The notes beneath the pieces were generated by a model. That model saw nothing but the letters and a program-made list of their open reading frames with translations. It made no database searches and was not told where the DNA came from. Of a stretch of DNA of 64,000 nucleotides, positions 12,503-23,142 are shown piece by piece. Where the stretch lies: positions 1 through 64,000 of the forward strand of contig JAMZAV010001289.1 in NCBI GenBank assembly GCA_024449915.1, written 5' to 3'. Source of the stretch: Sweltsa coloradensis (lineage: Eukaryota; Arthropoda; Insecta; Plecoptera; Chloroperlidae). Each line of letters starts with the position of its first letter. Position 1 is the stretch's first letter. Position numbers and translations under genes: made by a program.

Positions 12503-13704
12503 TTGGATGAGCGAAGCGAAGACTTCAATTTCACTGACCCCCAAAAAATTTAGCACGGGTGTTTTTTTTTGTTTGTTTGTTTTTCTTTTTTTGTTGTTTT
12601 TTTTGGGGGGTTTTCTGTCTGTTTGTTAACTCTCTACCAGGCAAACAGCATATCCGATCTTGATGAAAATTGGAGGGGACCTTCGAAATCTCTAAACTTA
12701 GAGGTGTATTGTTTTTGGGTACAATCGAAGAAATATTTCTCATGAATATCGTACTTTTACGATTTTTTTCAATTTTTAGTGCGATATTTTCGCGACATTT
12801 GGGCTGATTCTGACCAAACGGGTGGGGCTACAACGTTCATATTATACATGGACATTAAGGTTATGGTGATGTAGTACCTTTTGAAAGAAAAAGTTGAAAA
12901 AGTTAGCCAGAATCCATAGAAATAAAGCTTTTATCAATTTCACTGACCACCAAAAAATTTGGCTCGGGTGTTTTTTTGTTTGTTTGTTTGTTTGTTTGTT
13001 TGTTTGTTTGTTTTTTTCTCTGTCTGTTTGTTTACTCTCTACCAGGCAAACGGCATATCCGATCTTGATGAAAATTGGAAGGGACCTTCGAAATCTCTAA
13101 ACTTAGAGGTGTATTGTTTTTGGGTACAATCAAAGAAATATTTCTCGTGAATATCGTACTTTTACGATTTTTTTTCAATTTTTAGTGCGATATTTTCGCG
13201 ACATTTGGGTTGATTCTGACCAAACCGTCCAAACGGGTGGGGCTACAACGTTCATATTATACATGGACATTAAGGTTATGGTGATGTAGTACCTTTTGAA
13301 AGAAAAAGTTGAAGAAGTTAGCCAGAATCCATAGAAATAAAGCTTTTAATACAAGATTTTTATTTTTTGTGAGATATTTTCGTGCGATTTGGGTCAATTC
13401 TGACCAAACGAGTGGGGCTACAACGTTAATATTATACATGAACATTAAGGTTATGGTGATGTAGTAAATTTTGAAAGAAAAAGTTGAAAAAGTTAGCCAG
13501 AATCCATAGAAATAAAGCTTTTAATACAAGTCTTTTACGGTAAATAATAACAACAAGTAACAATAGAAACTTGACAACAATCACCTACAATGCGTAGGCA
13601 GCAAAACAAAGCACTTGCAAAAGTAAAGATATCTCATGCAAAAAAACTTTTAAAAAAGCTCATCCATCAACGCGACTAAAAAAAGCGTTTGCGAAGCTTC
13701 CTAG
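12503..13704 (+). mobile_element. HINE-like element copy 3, family B with internal minisatellite
   Basis: Starts TTGGATGAGCGAAGCGAAG at 12503 and ends CATCCATCAACGCGAC...GCGAAGCTTCCTAG at 13704. Internally it carries (TTTG)n tracts and three units of a roughly 165-bp sequence ('ttctgaccaaacgggtgggg', 'acatggacattaaggttatg', 'aagaaaaagttgaaaaagtta'). Family B shares its 5' terminus with family A, but the region after 'ttcaatttcactgacc' differs. Confidence 0.72.
12780..13535 (+). repeat. Minisatellite units inside family-B element
   Basis: Three copies of the 'tctgaccaaac-gtggggctac ... acattaaggttatggtgatg ... ccagaatccatagaaataaa' unit, ending near 12930, 13345 and 13530. A duplicated 5' section with (TTTG)n lies between units one and two. 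Two more units occur in the copy at 39105-39865. Confidence 0.75.
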
Positions 13705-13927
13705 TAAAGTATAATACACCTATAGGAAACTGCTCTCGGTCAAACTCTGTTTTTGAGAGCTGTCGACCTATACTCTCATTACTGTCGCAATTTAAATGTA
13801 ATGTACTGACATAATTTTAATAAATAAATAAATATTAAATAAATACCAAAATATTGAGTATAGAACCTCTTACCGTTGAGTGACGCTCTTACTGCCCAAA
13901 CCACTAAACAATAATCAATAAAAAAGT

Positions 13928-15405
13928 GAATATCTCGGGCGACGGTCGTTCGCCCGCAGCCAAGCGCACGCTATGCTAGAAGGCGATGACTAACTCGACC
14001 CTGTTTACTCCTACCCGAGTTGGGGGGTTTTCAGCTATCTGCACACGCCGTCCCGAAATAAGCTTATTTACAATCTTGAAACTCAGTATTTGACAGATGA
14101 TATGTGGTCCATGACCTTCAAAAAAAAAATCAGCCCGATCCGATAACCCGTTCTGTGTAAAAAAAAAAGTGCCTCAACTTAATCTAAAAAATTCCGGCTG
14201 GCTGGGTGGATGGCTGGATGTGGATTCTGACCGAGAGAAATAAGAGCCTACAGAGAAAACGGCACATCTTAGAACTATGAAACTTGGACCACACTTAGAT
14301 GTACCTCAGACTCATGCACTTTTGCTTTCAAAACCAAAACCAAAAGCATTTAAACCATTTAAATTCAAAACCATTAATAAATATCTAACACATGGGCCCC
14401 ATGCGCGAAATTTGGCATGGGGGTAGATAAAAATATCAGAATTAATAATCCGCCAAGAGGCAAGCGATATTCCACCCCCAACACTCCCTAAATCATCCCC
14501 TAAAATTGGAATAATTCATAGCTCTAACCCAAAATTGCCAGAGCTCGCCTCTAGTTTCGGGGAGTAAGATACTCCGCTCTTTCTAGCTGATGTTTGCGAG
14601 GTGGACTTTTTCTCTTGAATCGCCTTTTACGATTAGCAGAGCCATGCTCTGGGCCAATTCTACCCCGGGCCCAGAATCGTCTTCGGGGACCTTGCCCCCT
14701 TCCCTTGACGACCCCCCGGCGACGATGACAATGACACAACGAACGATGACAAAGACGATGACGACCGCGACGTGAGAAACCCCCCTTTCTCCCCTTACCC
14801 GTGGCTGGTTCTGACCAGCATGGGCCCCTCCTCCCCCCCCCCCTTTAGGCTAGAGTGGTGCATTATGACCTAACGGTTGACGCGTCCTTAATCCAAATAA
14901 ACCAATCTAACCCAAAATTGAATTTTTATTATTATGTTTTAATGTGTTTTAACCCAATCGGCTTATTCTCATTTCCTAAACCACATTTTTAACCCCCATT
15001 CCTAATAGTTTATATTACCCCCCCCCCCCCCCCCCCAATACAAAAATTCGTAAAAAAAAAAACGGCAGCCAAGCTCTCCTTCAAAAGTCTTTGGCTGTGA
15101 GTGTTGTGAGATATAGAATTTGAGCCAATCTTTTCATTCTTCCTCCCTAGTTTCGCATTGAAAAGAAGTAAGATCATTTCGCCTGTTGACGAGCGCCAAG
15201 CCAACCATTTTCGTGGTAAAAAAAAGTATAAATGTCAAACTCAAAATCATAAAAAAATTACTTGGCCATTGAATTTGGTTTCGTATGAGAACTTTAAAAA
15301 GTCAGTGGCCAAGTAATTTTTTTAATGATTTTGAGTTTTAACATTTTTACTTTTTTTTTACCACGAAAATGGTTGGCTTGGCGCTCGTCAACAGGCGAAA
15401 TGACG
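13928..15405 (+). mobile_element. Composite GGGCGAC element, copy 1 (right end truncated)
   Basis: Begins TCTCGGGCGACGGTCG after a TA. A hairpin GGGCGA...TCGCCC opens the element. It continues through 'aacccgttctgtgtaaa' into one ~280-bp unit (also tandem at 44.6-45.5 kb), a C-run, and then most of a palindrome whose right arm stops near 15405. A 368-bp retroposed insert interrupts the unit at 14538-14905. The same parts occur in the same order at 44192-46319. Confidence 0.7.
14538..14905 (+). mobile_element. Retroposed insert with 15-bp target-site duplication
   Basis: The insert is flanked on both sides by TCTAACCCAAAATTG (14523-14537 and 14906-14920). That sequence occurs once in the uninterrupted units at 44.6-45.3 kb. 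Related sequence occurs at 32985-33240 (shared 'ggcgacgacaatgac' and 'gacgaccacgacgtg' blocks) and, for the 3' part, at 11870-11940 ('taggctagagtgg'). A 15-bp duplication indicates target-primed reverse transcription. The source family is unknown and no long open frame is present. Confidence 0.75.
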
Positions 15406-15410
15406 AAATG
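15160..15410. repeat. Large palindrome (truncated copy of 45812-46319)
   Basis: The left arm 'cctgttgacgagcgccaagc ... ccattttcgtggtaaaa ... actcaaaatcataaaaaaat' is repeated inverted after a short loop near 15280. The outer part of the right arm is missing. See the full version at 45812-46319. Confidence 0.8.
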
Positions 15411-15839
15411 AAACTTATAGATTTGAAGATAAAGTGATACTCGCACGACCTTAATGTTTTTGTTCATTTCTCGCCAACCTTTAATAAAATAGTGATTTTT
15501 TTACAAAAGAACTTTTAAAAGAACTTAGTTCATATTTTAGACGAACTTGAACTTTTCAAAATTTTAGGTTTTAAAAGAACTTGAACTTTTTAAAAGTTCA
15601 TTATTTGAGCTGTGAACTGAACTTTTAGAAAGTTCATTTTAAAAAAGAACTGACCCAACACTGCATGTGACACGGATAACGTGTAAATGATGCCTTCAAA
15701 TTCGACCATAATATCCACTATATCACTCGCTTCGAGTTTCCCGCTAAAACAAGACTTAATCTAATCCCAGTCATCTCCTTGCGGGTCGGATGAGTTGGAT
15801 GAGGGTCGGATTTGTTTTGGCATATTTCAGGAATGCACT

Positions 15840-16110
15840 TGGTGCAATCTGAGATGAATTTAGGGACACTTGGCTGACTCGGATTAGTAATCGGATGAAT
15901 TCTGGAACGCAGCTTCTATTCATGGAATCTCTTGAAGTGTTGCGGAGCTTCTTATTTTAAGGCGTTTAATTGCTGTAATGACTTCTTCATTAGTTACCTT
16001 TGTATACGGGAGATGCTTTCCCGTTGTGTGCGATTAGTTAGAAATGATGCAATCCAACTGGCCCGTGATGCCTAGGGTGGTCAGTTTGTCCAGGAAAATT
16101 GAATGATTAA
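15840..16110 (-). pseudogene. LINE reverse-transcriptase fragments
   Basis: Minus-strand translation of 16035-16110 gives FNHSIFLDKLTTLGITGQLD, matching the NH-ILLDKL-GI-G block of non-LTR reverse transcriptases. 15925-16015 gives LPYTKVTNEEVITAIKRLK, like the EEV-AIK-LK block that normally comes before it. 15840-15925 gives CVPEFIRLL. The two blocks are in the reverse of the usual order, so this is a rearranged relic. Stops and frameshifts exclude function. Confidence 0.45.
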
Positions 16111-16401
16111 AATAACAATTAATTTGACTCATTTAATTGCTTCAACATGTCCTGTATACGTTTTATTATATTTTAGAAGTTTGACAGTTCGATGTGGAAC
16201 AATCTAGTGTAGCTTAACTTAAACACACACATAACAAAAATTTGTAAAAATAGAGCCAAACCTTACACACTCAAAAGAAATGAGATCTAAAAAAGGGCCA
16301 AGCTCATCTACCCTTCCACTTTTGCTCATTCTTAATTCATAAACGTACAGTGTCCCGTAACAGCATCCTTGAAAAGCTTGGCAAAATAGAATTTACAATT
16401 A

Positions 16402-17181
16402 CTAGGAAGCTTCGCAAACGCTTTTTCAGGCGCGTTGTTGGATGAGCGTAATTGGTGCATTGAGCTGCCATGTGTTCATAAGTAATAATTTTTTTCGATT
16501 GCGCTCAAATTTCACAAGAATATGTTAATTCATAAAATTAAGGTTCTGTGAAAAAATCATTACAATCGGACAAAGCATGTAGGTATTATAAGTCGAAGAT
16601 TTTTTTTAATAAAAAAATCGTAAAATTGCGATCTTTATGAGAAATAATTTTTCGATTGCGTTCAAATTTCCCATAAATATATCAATTCATAAAATTAAGG
16701 TTCTGTGAAAAAATCATTCCATTCGGATAAAGCATGTAGGTGTTTAAGTCAAAGAAATGTTTTTTAAATCGAAAAAATCGAAAAATTGCGATTTTCAAGA
16801 AAAAAATAATTTTTTGATTGCGCTCAAATTTCACAAAAATATTATTAATTCATAAAATTAAGTTTCTGTGCAAAATTCACTGCAATCGGATAAAGCATAT
16901 AGGCCTAGAGGTGTTATAAGTCGAAGAAATTTTTATAAAATCGAAAAAAATCGTAAAATTACGATTTTCATAAGAAATAATTTTTCGATTGCGCTCAAAA
17001 ACGGGGCAGTTCTAAGTTCAGAGATTTCGAAGGTCTTCAGAAAATTTCATCTCAATTGGAGTATCGGTCTAGCCAGAATCGTGCTAACAAACACACAAAA
17101 AAAAGAAAAAGAAAAACATTCCGGATTTTTTCTACAGTGTAGTGAAATGGAATCTTCGCTTCGCTCTCTACGCTCGTCCAT
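16402..17181 (-). mobile_element. HINE-like element copy 4, family A
   Basis: Minus orientation. The 3' end is CTAGGAAGCTTCGCAAACGC (as read on the plus strand from 16402), followed by CGCGTTGTTGGATGAGCG. The 5' end is CTACGCTCGTCCA at 17181. It carries four relics of the 'ttcataaaattaaggttctgtg' unit. It sits in the loop of the fold-back repeat. Confidence 0.72.
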
Positions 17182-17319
17182 TTAATTTAGGCCTAAACGT
17201 AATATTTCAACCAAGTTCTTTTTTTCTAATTAATTTAAACGTAATATCATGCAAATTCTATTTTGCCAAGCTTTTCAAGGATGCTGTTACGGGACACTGT
17301 AGGCTACGTTTATGAATTA

Positions 17320-18120
17320 CTAGGAAAACGCTTAAGTCCCGCCGCGTTGTTGGATGAGCGTATATGGTGCATTGAGCTGCCATGTGTTACGCGGATTTTC
17401 TGTTGTTCTGTGAAAAAACATTACTTAGTCGAAGATTTATTTTAATTAAATTAAATTTAAAAAAAAATAACTTAATTTTTTTAATTGAATTAAATTAAAT
17501 TAAAAATTAACTTAATTTTTTAATTAATCGTAATTTTAAAAAAAGAAAAAAATCGTAAAATTGCAATTTTCATAAGAAATAATTATTCGATTGCACTCAA
17601 ATTTAACACGAATATATTAGTTCATTAAATTAAGGTTCTGTAAAAAAATCATTACAATCGGATAAAGCATGTAGGTGTTATAAGTCAAAGAATTGTTTAA
17701 AAAAAGAAAAAAAAGAAAAATTACGATTTCTATGAGAAATAATTTTTCGATTACGTTCAAATTTCACAAGAATATCTTAATTCATAAAATTAAGGTTCTG
17801 TGAAAAAATCATGACAATCGGGTAAAGCATGTAGGTGTTATAAGTCGAAAAAATGTTTTAAAAATCGAAAAAAAAATCGTAAAATTGCGTTTTTTATGAG
17901 AAAAATTTCCCGATTGCGCTCAAAAACGTGGCAGTTCTAAGTTCAGAGATTTCGAAGGCCTCCATAAAATTTCATCGCAATCGGAGTATCGGTTTAGCCG
18001 GAATCGTGTTAATAAACACACAAAAATACAAAAAAAAGTAAGAAAGAAAAAAAACATTCCGGATTTTTTTCTCCAGTGTAGTGAAATGGAATCTTCGCTT
18101 CGCTCGCTACGCTCATCCAA
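17320..18120 (-). mobile_element. HINE-like element copy 5, family A (empty site available)
   Basis: An 801-bp copy with plus-strand ends CTAGGAAAACGCTTAAG (17320) and CGCTACGCTCATCCAA (18120). It interrupts the fold-back arm between 'tatgaatta' and 'agaatgcgc'. The intact arm at 25135-25155 reads 'tatgaattaagaatgcgc', which gives an empty site. Insertion is thus at a TT (in element orientation) with no duplication longer than about one base. Confidence 0.82.
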
Positions 18121-18214
18121 AGAATGCGCAAATGTGGAAGGGTAGATGAGCTTTGCCCTGTTTTAGATCTCATTTCTTTTGAGTGTGTAAGGTTTGGCTG
18201 TATTTTTACAAGTT

Positions 18215-18560
18215 TTTGTTACGTGTGGGATCTCGTTACTTTTTCAAGTTACATTGCAAAATTACTTGTTATAATAATTTTATCAAAGCAGATTTAATTT
18301 CTATGGTATTACCAATATTAACAATAGGATGTAAATTTTCTAGTGGTGACAACTACAAAGACTTGCTTTTTGTAAACAAAATGTAGTCGATTATTATTGT
18401 CAAGTAACTATTTTACTTGTTGATTATATTCTTGTATAGGCTTATATTGAATCCTTTATTTGGAAGCCTTCCAGCAAACTTTTTCAACTTTTTCTTTCAC
18501 AAGATCCTATATCACTATTACCTTAATGTCCATGTAAATATTAACGTTGTAGCCCCACCC
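18215..18560 (-). repeat. Family-B element remnant, inverted with respect to 24545-24870
   Basis: The sequence from 'tctcgttactttttcaagtt' to 'gtagccccacccgtttggtc' is the reverse complement, diverged, of 24545-24870 and contains the family-B minisatellite unit. The family-B 5' end is missing. Confidence 0.65.
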
Positions 18561-18819
18561 GTTTGGTCAGAATCGCGGGCCGATTGAAACAGAACTGAAA
18601 AGCAGTAGGCCTAGCTCATCCTTGAGCATGTTTCAAGCCATTTTTTCACCAAGAAGGAATGCTCGTACCCCAACCAAATTTGGCATTGTGCTGTCCAGGT
18701 ACCCTTGATTTTGATAGTTTTAAAGTTCACAACACGTTACATGACGGCTGGGTGGCACCTCGAAATCACCCTAAGCGCACCGCGGCTTGGCTGCGGCGCC
18801 CTAACGGGCACCTGGACTA
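18561..18819. other. Unassigned sequence, apparently single copy
   Basis: Moderately GC-rich sequence between two repeat copies. Overlapping open frames at 18659-18908 show no family signature. No repeat partner was seen in the window. Confidence 0.4.
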
Positions 18820-18930
18820 TAGGAAGCTTCGCAAACGCTTTTTCAGGCGCGTTGTTGGATGATCGTAATTTTGTAAAACGAAAAAATGTAAAATTGCGAT
18901 TTTCATGAGAAATAATTTTTCGTTTTATTT
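18820..18930 (-). mobile_element. HINE-like 3' end fragment (copy 6)
   Basis: Plus-strand reading TAGGAAGCTTCGCAAACGC, CGCGTTGTTGGATGATCG, then 'attgcgattttcatgagaaa'. It is truncated and runs directly into the 5' end of copy 7 in the opposite orientation. Confidence 0.65.
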
Positions 18931-18933
18931 TTA

Positions 18934-19790
18934 TGAGCGTAGCGAGCGTAGCGAAGATTCCGTTTCACTACACTGGAGAAAAAAATCCGCAATATTTTTT
19001 TTCTCTTTTTTTTGTATTTTTGTCTGTTTGTTAACGCGATTCCGGCTAAACCGATACTCCGATTGCAATGAAATTTTATGGAGACCTTCGAAATCTCTGA
19101 ACTTGGAACAGGGAACTGCCACGTTTTTGAGCGCAATCGAAAAAAAACAACATAAAAATCGCAATTTTACGATTTTTTTCGATTTAAAAAAATTATTCGA
19201 CTTAAAACACCTACACGCTTTGTCCGATTGATATGATTTTTTTACAGAACCTTGATTTCATGAATTAATATATTCGTGTGAAATTAGAGCGCAATCAAAA
19301 AATTATTTCTTGGGATAATGGCAATTTTACGATTTTTTTTTTTTTTTTTTACATTTCTTCAACTTATAACATCGACATGCTTTATCCGATTGTAATAATT
19401 TTTTTACAGAAGCTTAATTTCATGAACTTACGTATTCGTGTTAAATTTGAGCGCAATCGAATAATTATTTCTTATGAAAATTGCAATTTTACGACTTTTT
19501 TCGTTTTTAAAAATTACGATTAGCCTAATTAAAAATTAAGTTAATTTTTTATTTAATTTAATTTAATTTAAAAAAATTAAGTTATTTTTTTTTTAAATTT
19601 AATTTAATTAAAATAAATCTTCGACTAAATAATGTTTTTTTCACAGAACAACAGAAAATCCGCGTAACACAAGTCGTGGCAGCTCAATGCACCATAATAG
19701 CCTACCAATGACGTACATAAGCTTTGCGTAGCAAAGCCATTGTCATATACACTCATCCAACAACGCGGCGGGACTTAAGCGTTTTCCTAG
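18934..19790 (+). mobile_element. HINE-like element copy 7, family A
   Basis: 5' end ATGAGCGTAGCGAGCGTAGC at about 18934. The 3' end is CTCATCCAACAACGCGGCGG with terminal CGTTTTCCTAG at 19790, followed by T. It contains the 'gctcaatgcaccat' block also seen in copies 4, 5 and 10. No coding capacity. Confidence 0.72.
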
Positions 19791-19879
19791 TTTAGGGTTT
19801 CTTTGAAGCATATCTGTGACATGTCCTGTGAGGACATAGCTTCACATAAATTTTGTAAAATATTACATTCAAAGCTTTA

Positions 19880-20254
19880 TGCCCTTGCGCTCAAATTTTA
19901 CACGAATATATAAATTCATAAAAATTAAGGTTCTTTGAAAAAAAATCATTACAATCGAGTGCATGCAGTGTAAAAAAGTCGAAGAAAATGTTTAAAAATC
20001 GAAACAATCGTAAAATTGCGATTTTCATGACGAATAATTTTTTGATTGCGCCGATTGCGCTCAAAAACGTGGCAGTTCTAAGTTCAGAGATTTCGAAGGC
20101 CCCAGAAAATTTCATCGCAATCGAGTATCGGTTTAGCCGGAATGTGTAAATAAAACACACAAAAATTCAAAACAGAAAAAAAGACAAACATTCCGGATTT
20201 TTTTCTCCCAGTGTAGTGAAATGGAATCTTCGCTTCGCTCGCTACGCTCACCAA
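19880..20254 (-). mobile_element. HINE-like element copy 8, family A (3' truncated)
   Basis: The 5' end CGCTCGCTACGCTCACCAA at 20254 (plus-strand reading) and the 'aacgtggcagttctaagttc' block are present. The 3' hairpin end is missing. Confidence 0.65.
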
Positions 20255-20815
20255 AACGCTCGTGGTTCCTCGAGGAGTAGGCCTACACAAGTCTACAAAC
20301 AAACGCAAGAACCCTGCTCTGGTGTTAGTTGTACAAACTAGTAGGCAAGGATACTTCTAGTAGGCTAGGCCTATTTTTGTCACTTTTTTTAGATCTCGGA
20401 TCTGCCAAGGCGTAAAATGTAAAATCAAATTTATGTCCATGAAATAAATATTAGGCCTAGCACAAGCAGAGTCGACAAAGAAGATTCCCCGTTGAGCTCT
20501 GGCACAAGCACCAGACAAGCACTAAAAGTATTGTTTAATCAATGATAGGCTATTTTAGTCTTTCAAATTTGCCTCCAGATAGCTCTGCGTTTCAACGTGG
20601 CTCGGTGGCTTTTGTGTGCTTTTGTCGCACGTCAAAAAACGAATTATGAAATTAATTGATAATGTTAAAACATCAGTTATTTCAAGTGCACATTTCCGAC
20701 ACAGTGGGACCATAATAGAAATTTATGTAGATTCGTCTATTCTACAATATTAGGCGTTTCATTTTCTGTCGCAACTCTTGAAATGTCAAGTAGGGTAGCC
20801 ACAAGTTGCCCTGCC
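20255..20815. other. Non-coding spacer with a hAT-like terminal remnant
   Basis: GCAGAGTCGACAAAGAAG at 20467 resembles the left terminus of the TIR element at 23803. No right end is visible nearby. Nothing else is recognisable. Confidence 0.4.
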
Positions 20816-20829
20816 CAGGTAAGCACCTC

Positions 20830-21760
20830 CAGGGCTAGGCCTAGCCTAGGCCTAGGGCTAGGCTAGGCCTAGTAGGCCTAGTAACTGTGCTAGGTAGGCT
20901 AGGCTAGGGCTAGGGCTAGGGCTAGGGCTAAGCTAGGCCTACACAATACACATGTAAGTTCTTGGCCAAGGCTAGGCTAGGCCTAGTAAGTCACATTGAC
21001 ATGAAAAAAGTGACTACAACTACACTACAGGTTTACTGTCTAGGGCTACTAGGCCTAGGCCTAGGCCTAGGCTACTACTAGGGCTACAGGTTTACCGTGA
21101 CTCAGTTATTGTGATGACAGGGGAGGGTCCAAAGGAGGGCTTAGGTAGGCCCTAGGCCTATTAGCCCTTTCTAGGGGCCTAGGCCTCCTAGGCCCTAGGC
21201 CCTAGGCTAGGCGGCACTTCAGTAGCCTACTTGGCGGGTCCCAACATTTTTTTTTTAATGAAAACATACGCACCCGAAATCCTTTCCGTTACAAAACTAC
21301 TTTCGTTAGGTTAGCCCGAACTTTCCGCTGGCTACAGTGCGCCGCGCTAGTTCTAGGATATTTTCAAAAAGAGCGCACCCGAAATCCTTTCCGTTACAAC
21401 AGTTGGGACCCGCCAAGTACAGAAGTACCGGCTAGGCTTGGATATTTCATAATCCTACTCATACATTAAAAGTTTAGGCCCTAGGCCTAAGCTAGCCGGT
21501 ACTTCTGTCGTTGGTGTGGGCCAGTTTTTTAACACTATTAGCTAGCCTGCTTTGAACTAGCCTACTAGCCCTAGACCTCACTAGGCCTAGGCCTAGGCCT
21601 CCTTGCTAGCAGGCCTAGCCCCTACCCTAGGATAGGCCTAGGCTAACTAGGCCTAGGCCTACTAACAACGGTAAATTATGTACAATTCCGTATCAGTAGG
21701 CCTATCTAAAAGGCAAAATAACTTTCCTAAAGGCCTTAGGCCTAGCCTACTTAAAGGTGG
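20830..21760. repeat. TAGGCC/CTAGGG-rich low-complexity tract
   Basis: Dense overlapping copies of CTAGGCCTAGG, with a (TAGGGC)n run near 20900-20930. A small TIR element at 21228-21419 interrupts the tract. The TAGGCCTA octamer occurs singly all over the window, but only here and near 2880-3400 does it form tracts. Confidence 0.75.
21228..21419. mobile_element. Small TIR element (MITE), 192 bp
   Basis: Perfect 18-bp terminal inverted repeats TACTTGGCGGGTCCCAAC. It contains two copies of 'cgcacccgaaatcctttccg'. A related sequence in opposite orientation lies at 42685-42800, without clear termini. The target duplication is unclear. Confidence 0.75.
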
Positions 21761-21779
21761 GCTGTCATGAATACGAAAT

Positions 21780-22000
21780 GTGCTCATAGCCTACACGCAA
21801 AAAGTCTAACGCTGCAAACGCGAAGTCTCTACGATTTCACATCAGTGAGCTAGGACGATTTAGCTCTCGGCAGACGATTTCGTGACGTCGCCGCTAGGCG
21901 GACTAGTCGTGGGCCAGCGCCAGGCTTGCATACTTCCACCCGTTTAGTGTGATACACGCGCGTGTCTCGCTCCGCGGGCTTGTCGCCCTCCAACAGATGT
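21780..22000. promoter_or_regulatory. CpG-rich block with a CRE-like site (candidate promoter region)
   Basis: An unusually CpG-dense stretch for this AT-rich window (cgcgcgtgtctcgctccgcg near 21958). It contains TGACGTC at 21883-21889, matching the core of the CRE/ATF site. It lies 5.5 kb upstream of the FoxJ2/3 first coding exon, whose 5' untranslated exon is not located. Any link is inference. Confidence 0.22.
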
Positions 22001-22270
22001 TGACCATTGATCATTTGAGGTTACAAAAATGTTTGCCCCCCTCCCCCACAAAAAAAACAAGGGGTTGTTACGCCACTGCCCCTGATAACTAGACTAGCTG
22101 CAAACTAAATTATAAAACTATAGGCTATAGACAACATTTCTTTGGTAGGCGGGCCTATCTCTTGAACACCAACCATGTTCCAATATTACTCTTGCTTTTT
22201 GAGGTGAATACCTGATTTTCAGCGGAAATTCACATGTACTGGGGTCTCGCAAACGAGATTTAGGCCTGTC

Positions 22271-22390
22271 GTGTACGCCTGCAGGGTTGGCTTGGTCGCT
22301 TTGATTTAAAGTCCCCCACTGAAAATCAGTTATATAACTGAGTGGGTAGACTCTAAATAAAATTTATTTATTTATTTATTTATTTATAAT
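22271..22390 (+). repeat. SINE-like repeat with (ATTT)n tail, copy 2
   Basis: Core ATCAGTTATATAACTGAGTG, then GGTAGACTCTAAATAAAATT and (TTTA)n. The upstream block 'cagggttggcttggtcgcttt' is shared with the minus-strand copy at 11136-11262. Confidence 0.7.
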
Positions 22391-22627
22391 TTAAATAAAG
22401 TACCTATTCATAAAATGTAATCCTAAAGATTTTAATATTATGCGTGCCACTTTCTCAAGAAATTATTTTTAAAGGTAGGCCTACTCAAAAACGTTTGAGG
22501 TCTACGTTTGAGATATTTCTAGGGTTCCCTGAAAAACGCAAAATGAAAGTACCGGTAGTTATTTGTAAGGCATGGCGCTAACAACACAAAAAGAAAAACA
22601 AGAAAAATATATTTGATGATTTTAGTT

Positions 22628-22990
22628 ACTAGGCCACTTCGCTAACGCTTTTTCCAGTTGCATTGATGGATGAGCTTTTATGGTTGATTATCGGCCCAAA
22701 TATCACGAAAATATCTACTAAAAATCTGGGAAAAATTGTAAAAGTACGATTTCTATGAGAAATATTTTTCAAATGTCTCTTAAATCACATTAGGCCAATA
22801 CGTACGTAGGCCTATATCATTTTAGTGATTTTAAACGTTCTCATAAAGCTTCATCAAGATTGCCAAAAATGAGAAAAAATTGTAAAAGTACAATTTCTAT
22901 GAGAAATATTTCTTCAAATGTCTCTAAAATCGTAACATAGGCCTATAAATTCAGTCCGAGTGTTTTTGATTTAGGGCCTAACTAAATCAA
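22628..22990 (-). mobile_element. HINE-like element copy 9 (diverged, partial)
   Basis: The plus-strand reading begins CTAGGCCACTTCGCTAACGC, then GCATTGATGGATGAGC, resembling the family-B 3' end. Two units containing 'gtacgatttctatgagaaat' follow. The 5' end is not found. Confidence 0.55.
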
Positions 22991-23142
22991 AATAAATGAA
23001 ACTCCCAAATTTTAACAGAATTATTTTTCTTTTTTGCCTAGAGAGTAGGGCCTACTTACATCATTTAAATCTACAAGCACAAGAGGCTAGAGGTGACAAT
23101 GTAAAGGTTTTATGAAAAACATGATCTATAGATATCTATCTA

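Larger units (their letters stand above)
16220..18235. repeat. Fold-back repeat broken by two HINE-like insertions
   Basis: Left arm 16232-16400 ('acttgtaaaa'-like start, 'ccttacacactcaaa', 'gagatctaaaaa', 'ctacccttccac', 'ttaattcataaacg', 'gtaacagcatccttgaaaag'). The inverted right arm is split into 17243-17318 and 18121-18225. An unbroken copy lies at 24835-25255. Element copies 4 and 5 sit in the loop and in the right arm. Confidence 0.8.

Noticed and set aside
17920..18120. Recurring frames reading LTRFRLNRYSDCDEI-like peptides
   Set aside because: The same peptide appears in every HINE-like copy because the DNA is repeated. Reading frames are interrupted differently in each copy and there is no start or conserved coding pattern.
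20895..20932. Interstitial telomere repeat
   Set aside because: The hexamer is TAGGGC, not TTAGGG, and merges with the surrounding TAGGCC tract.
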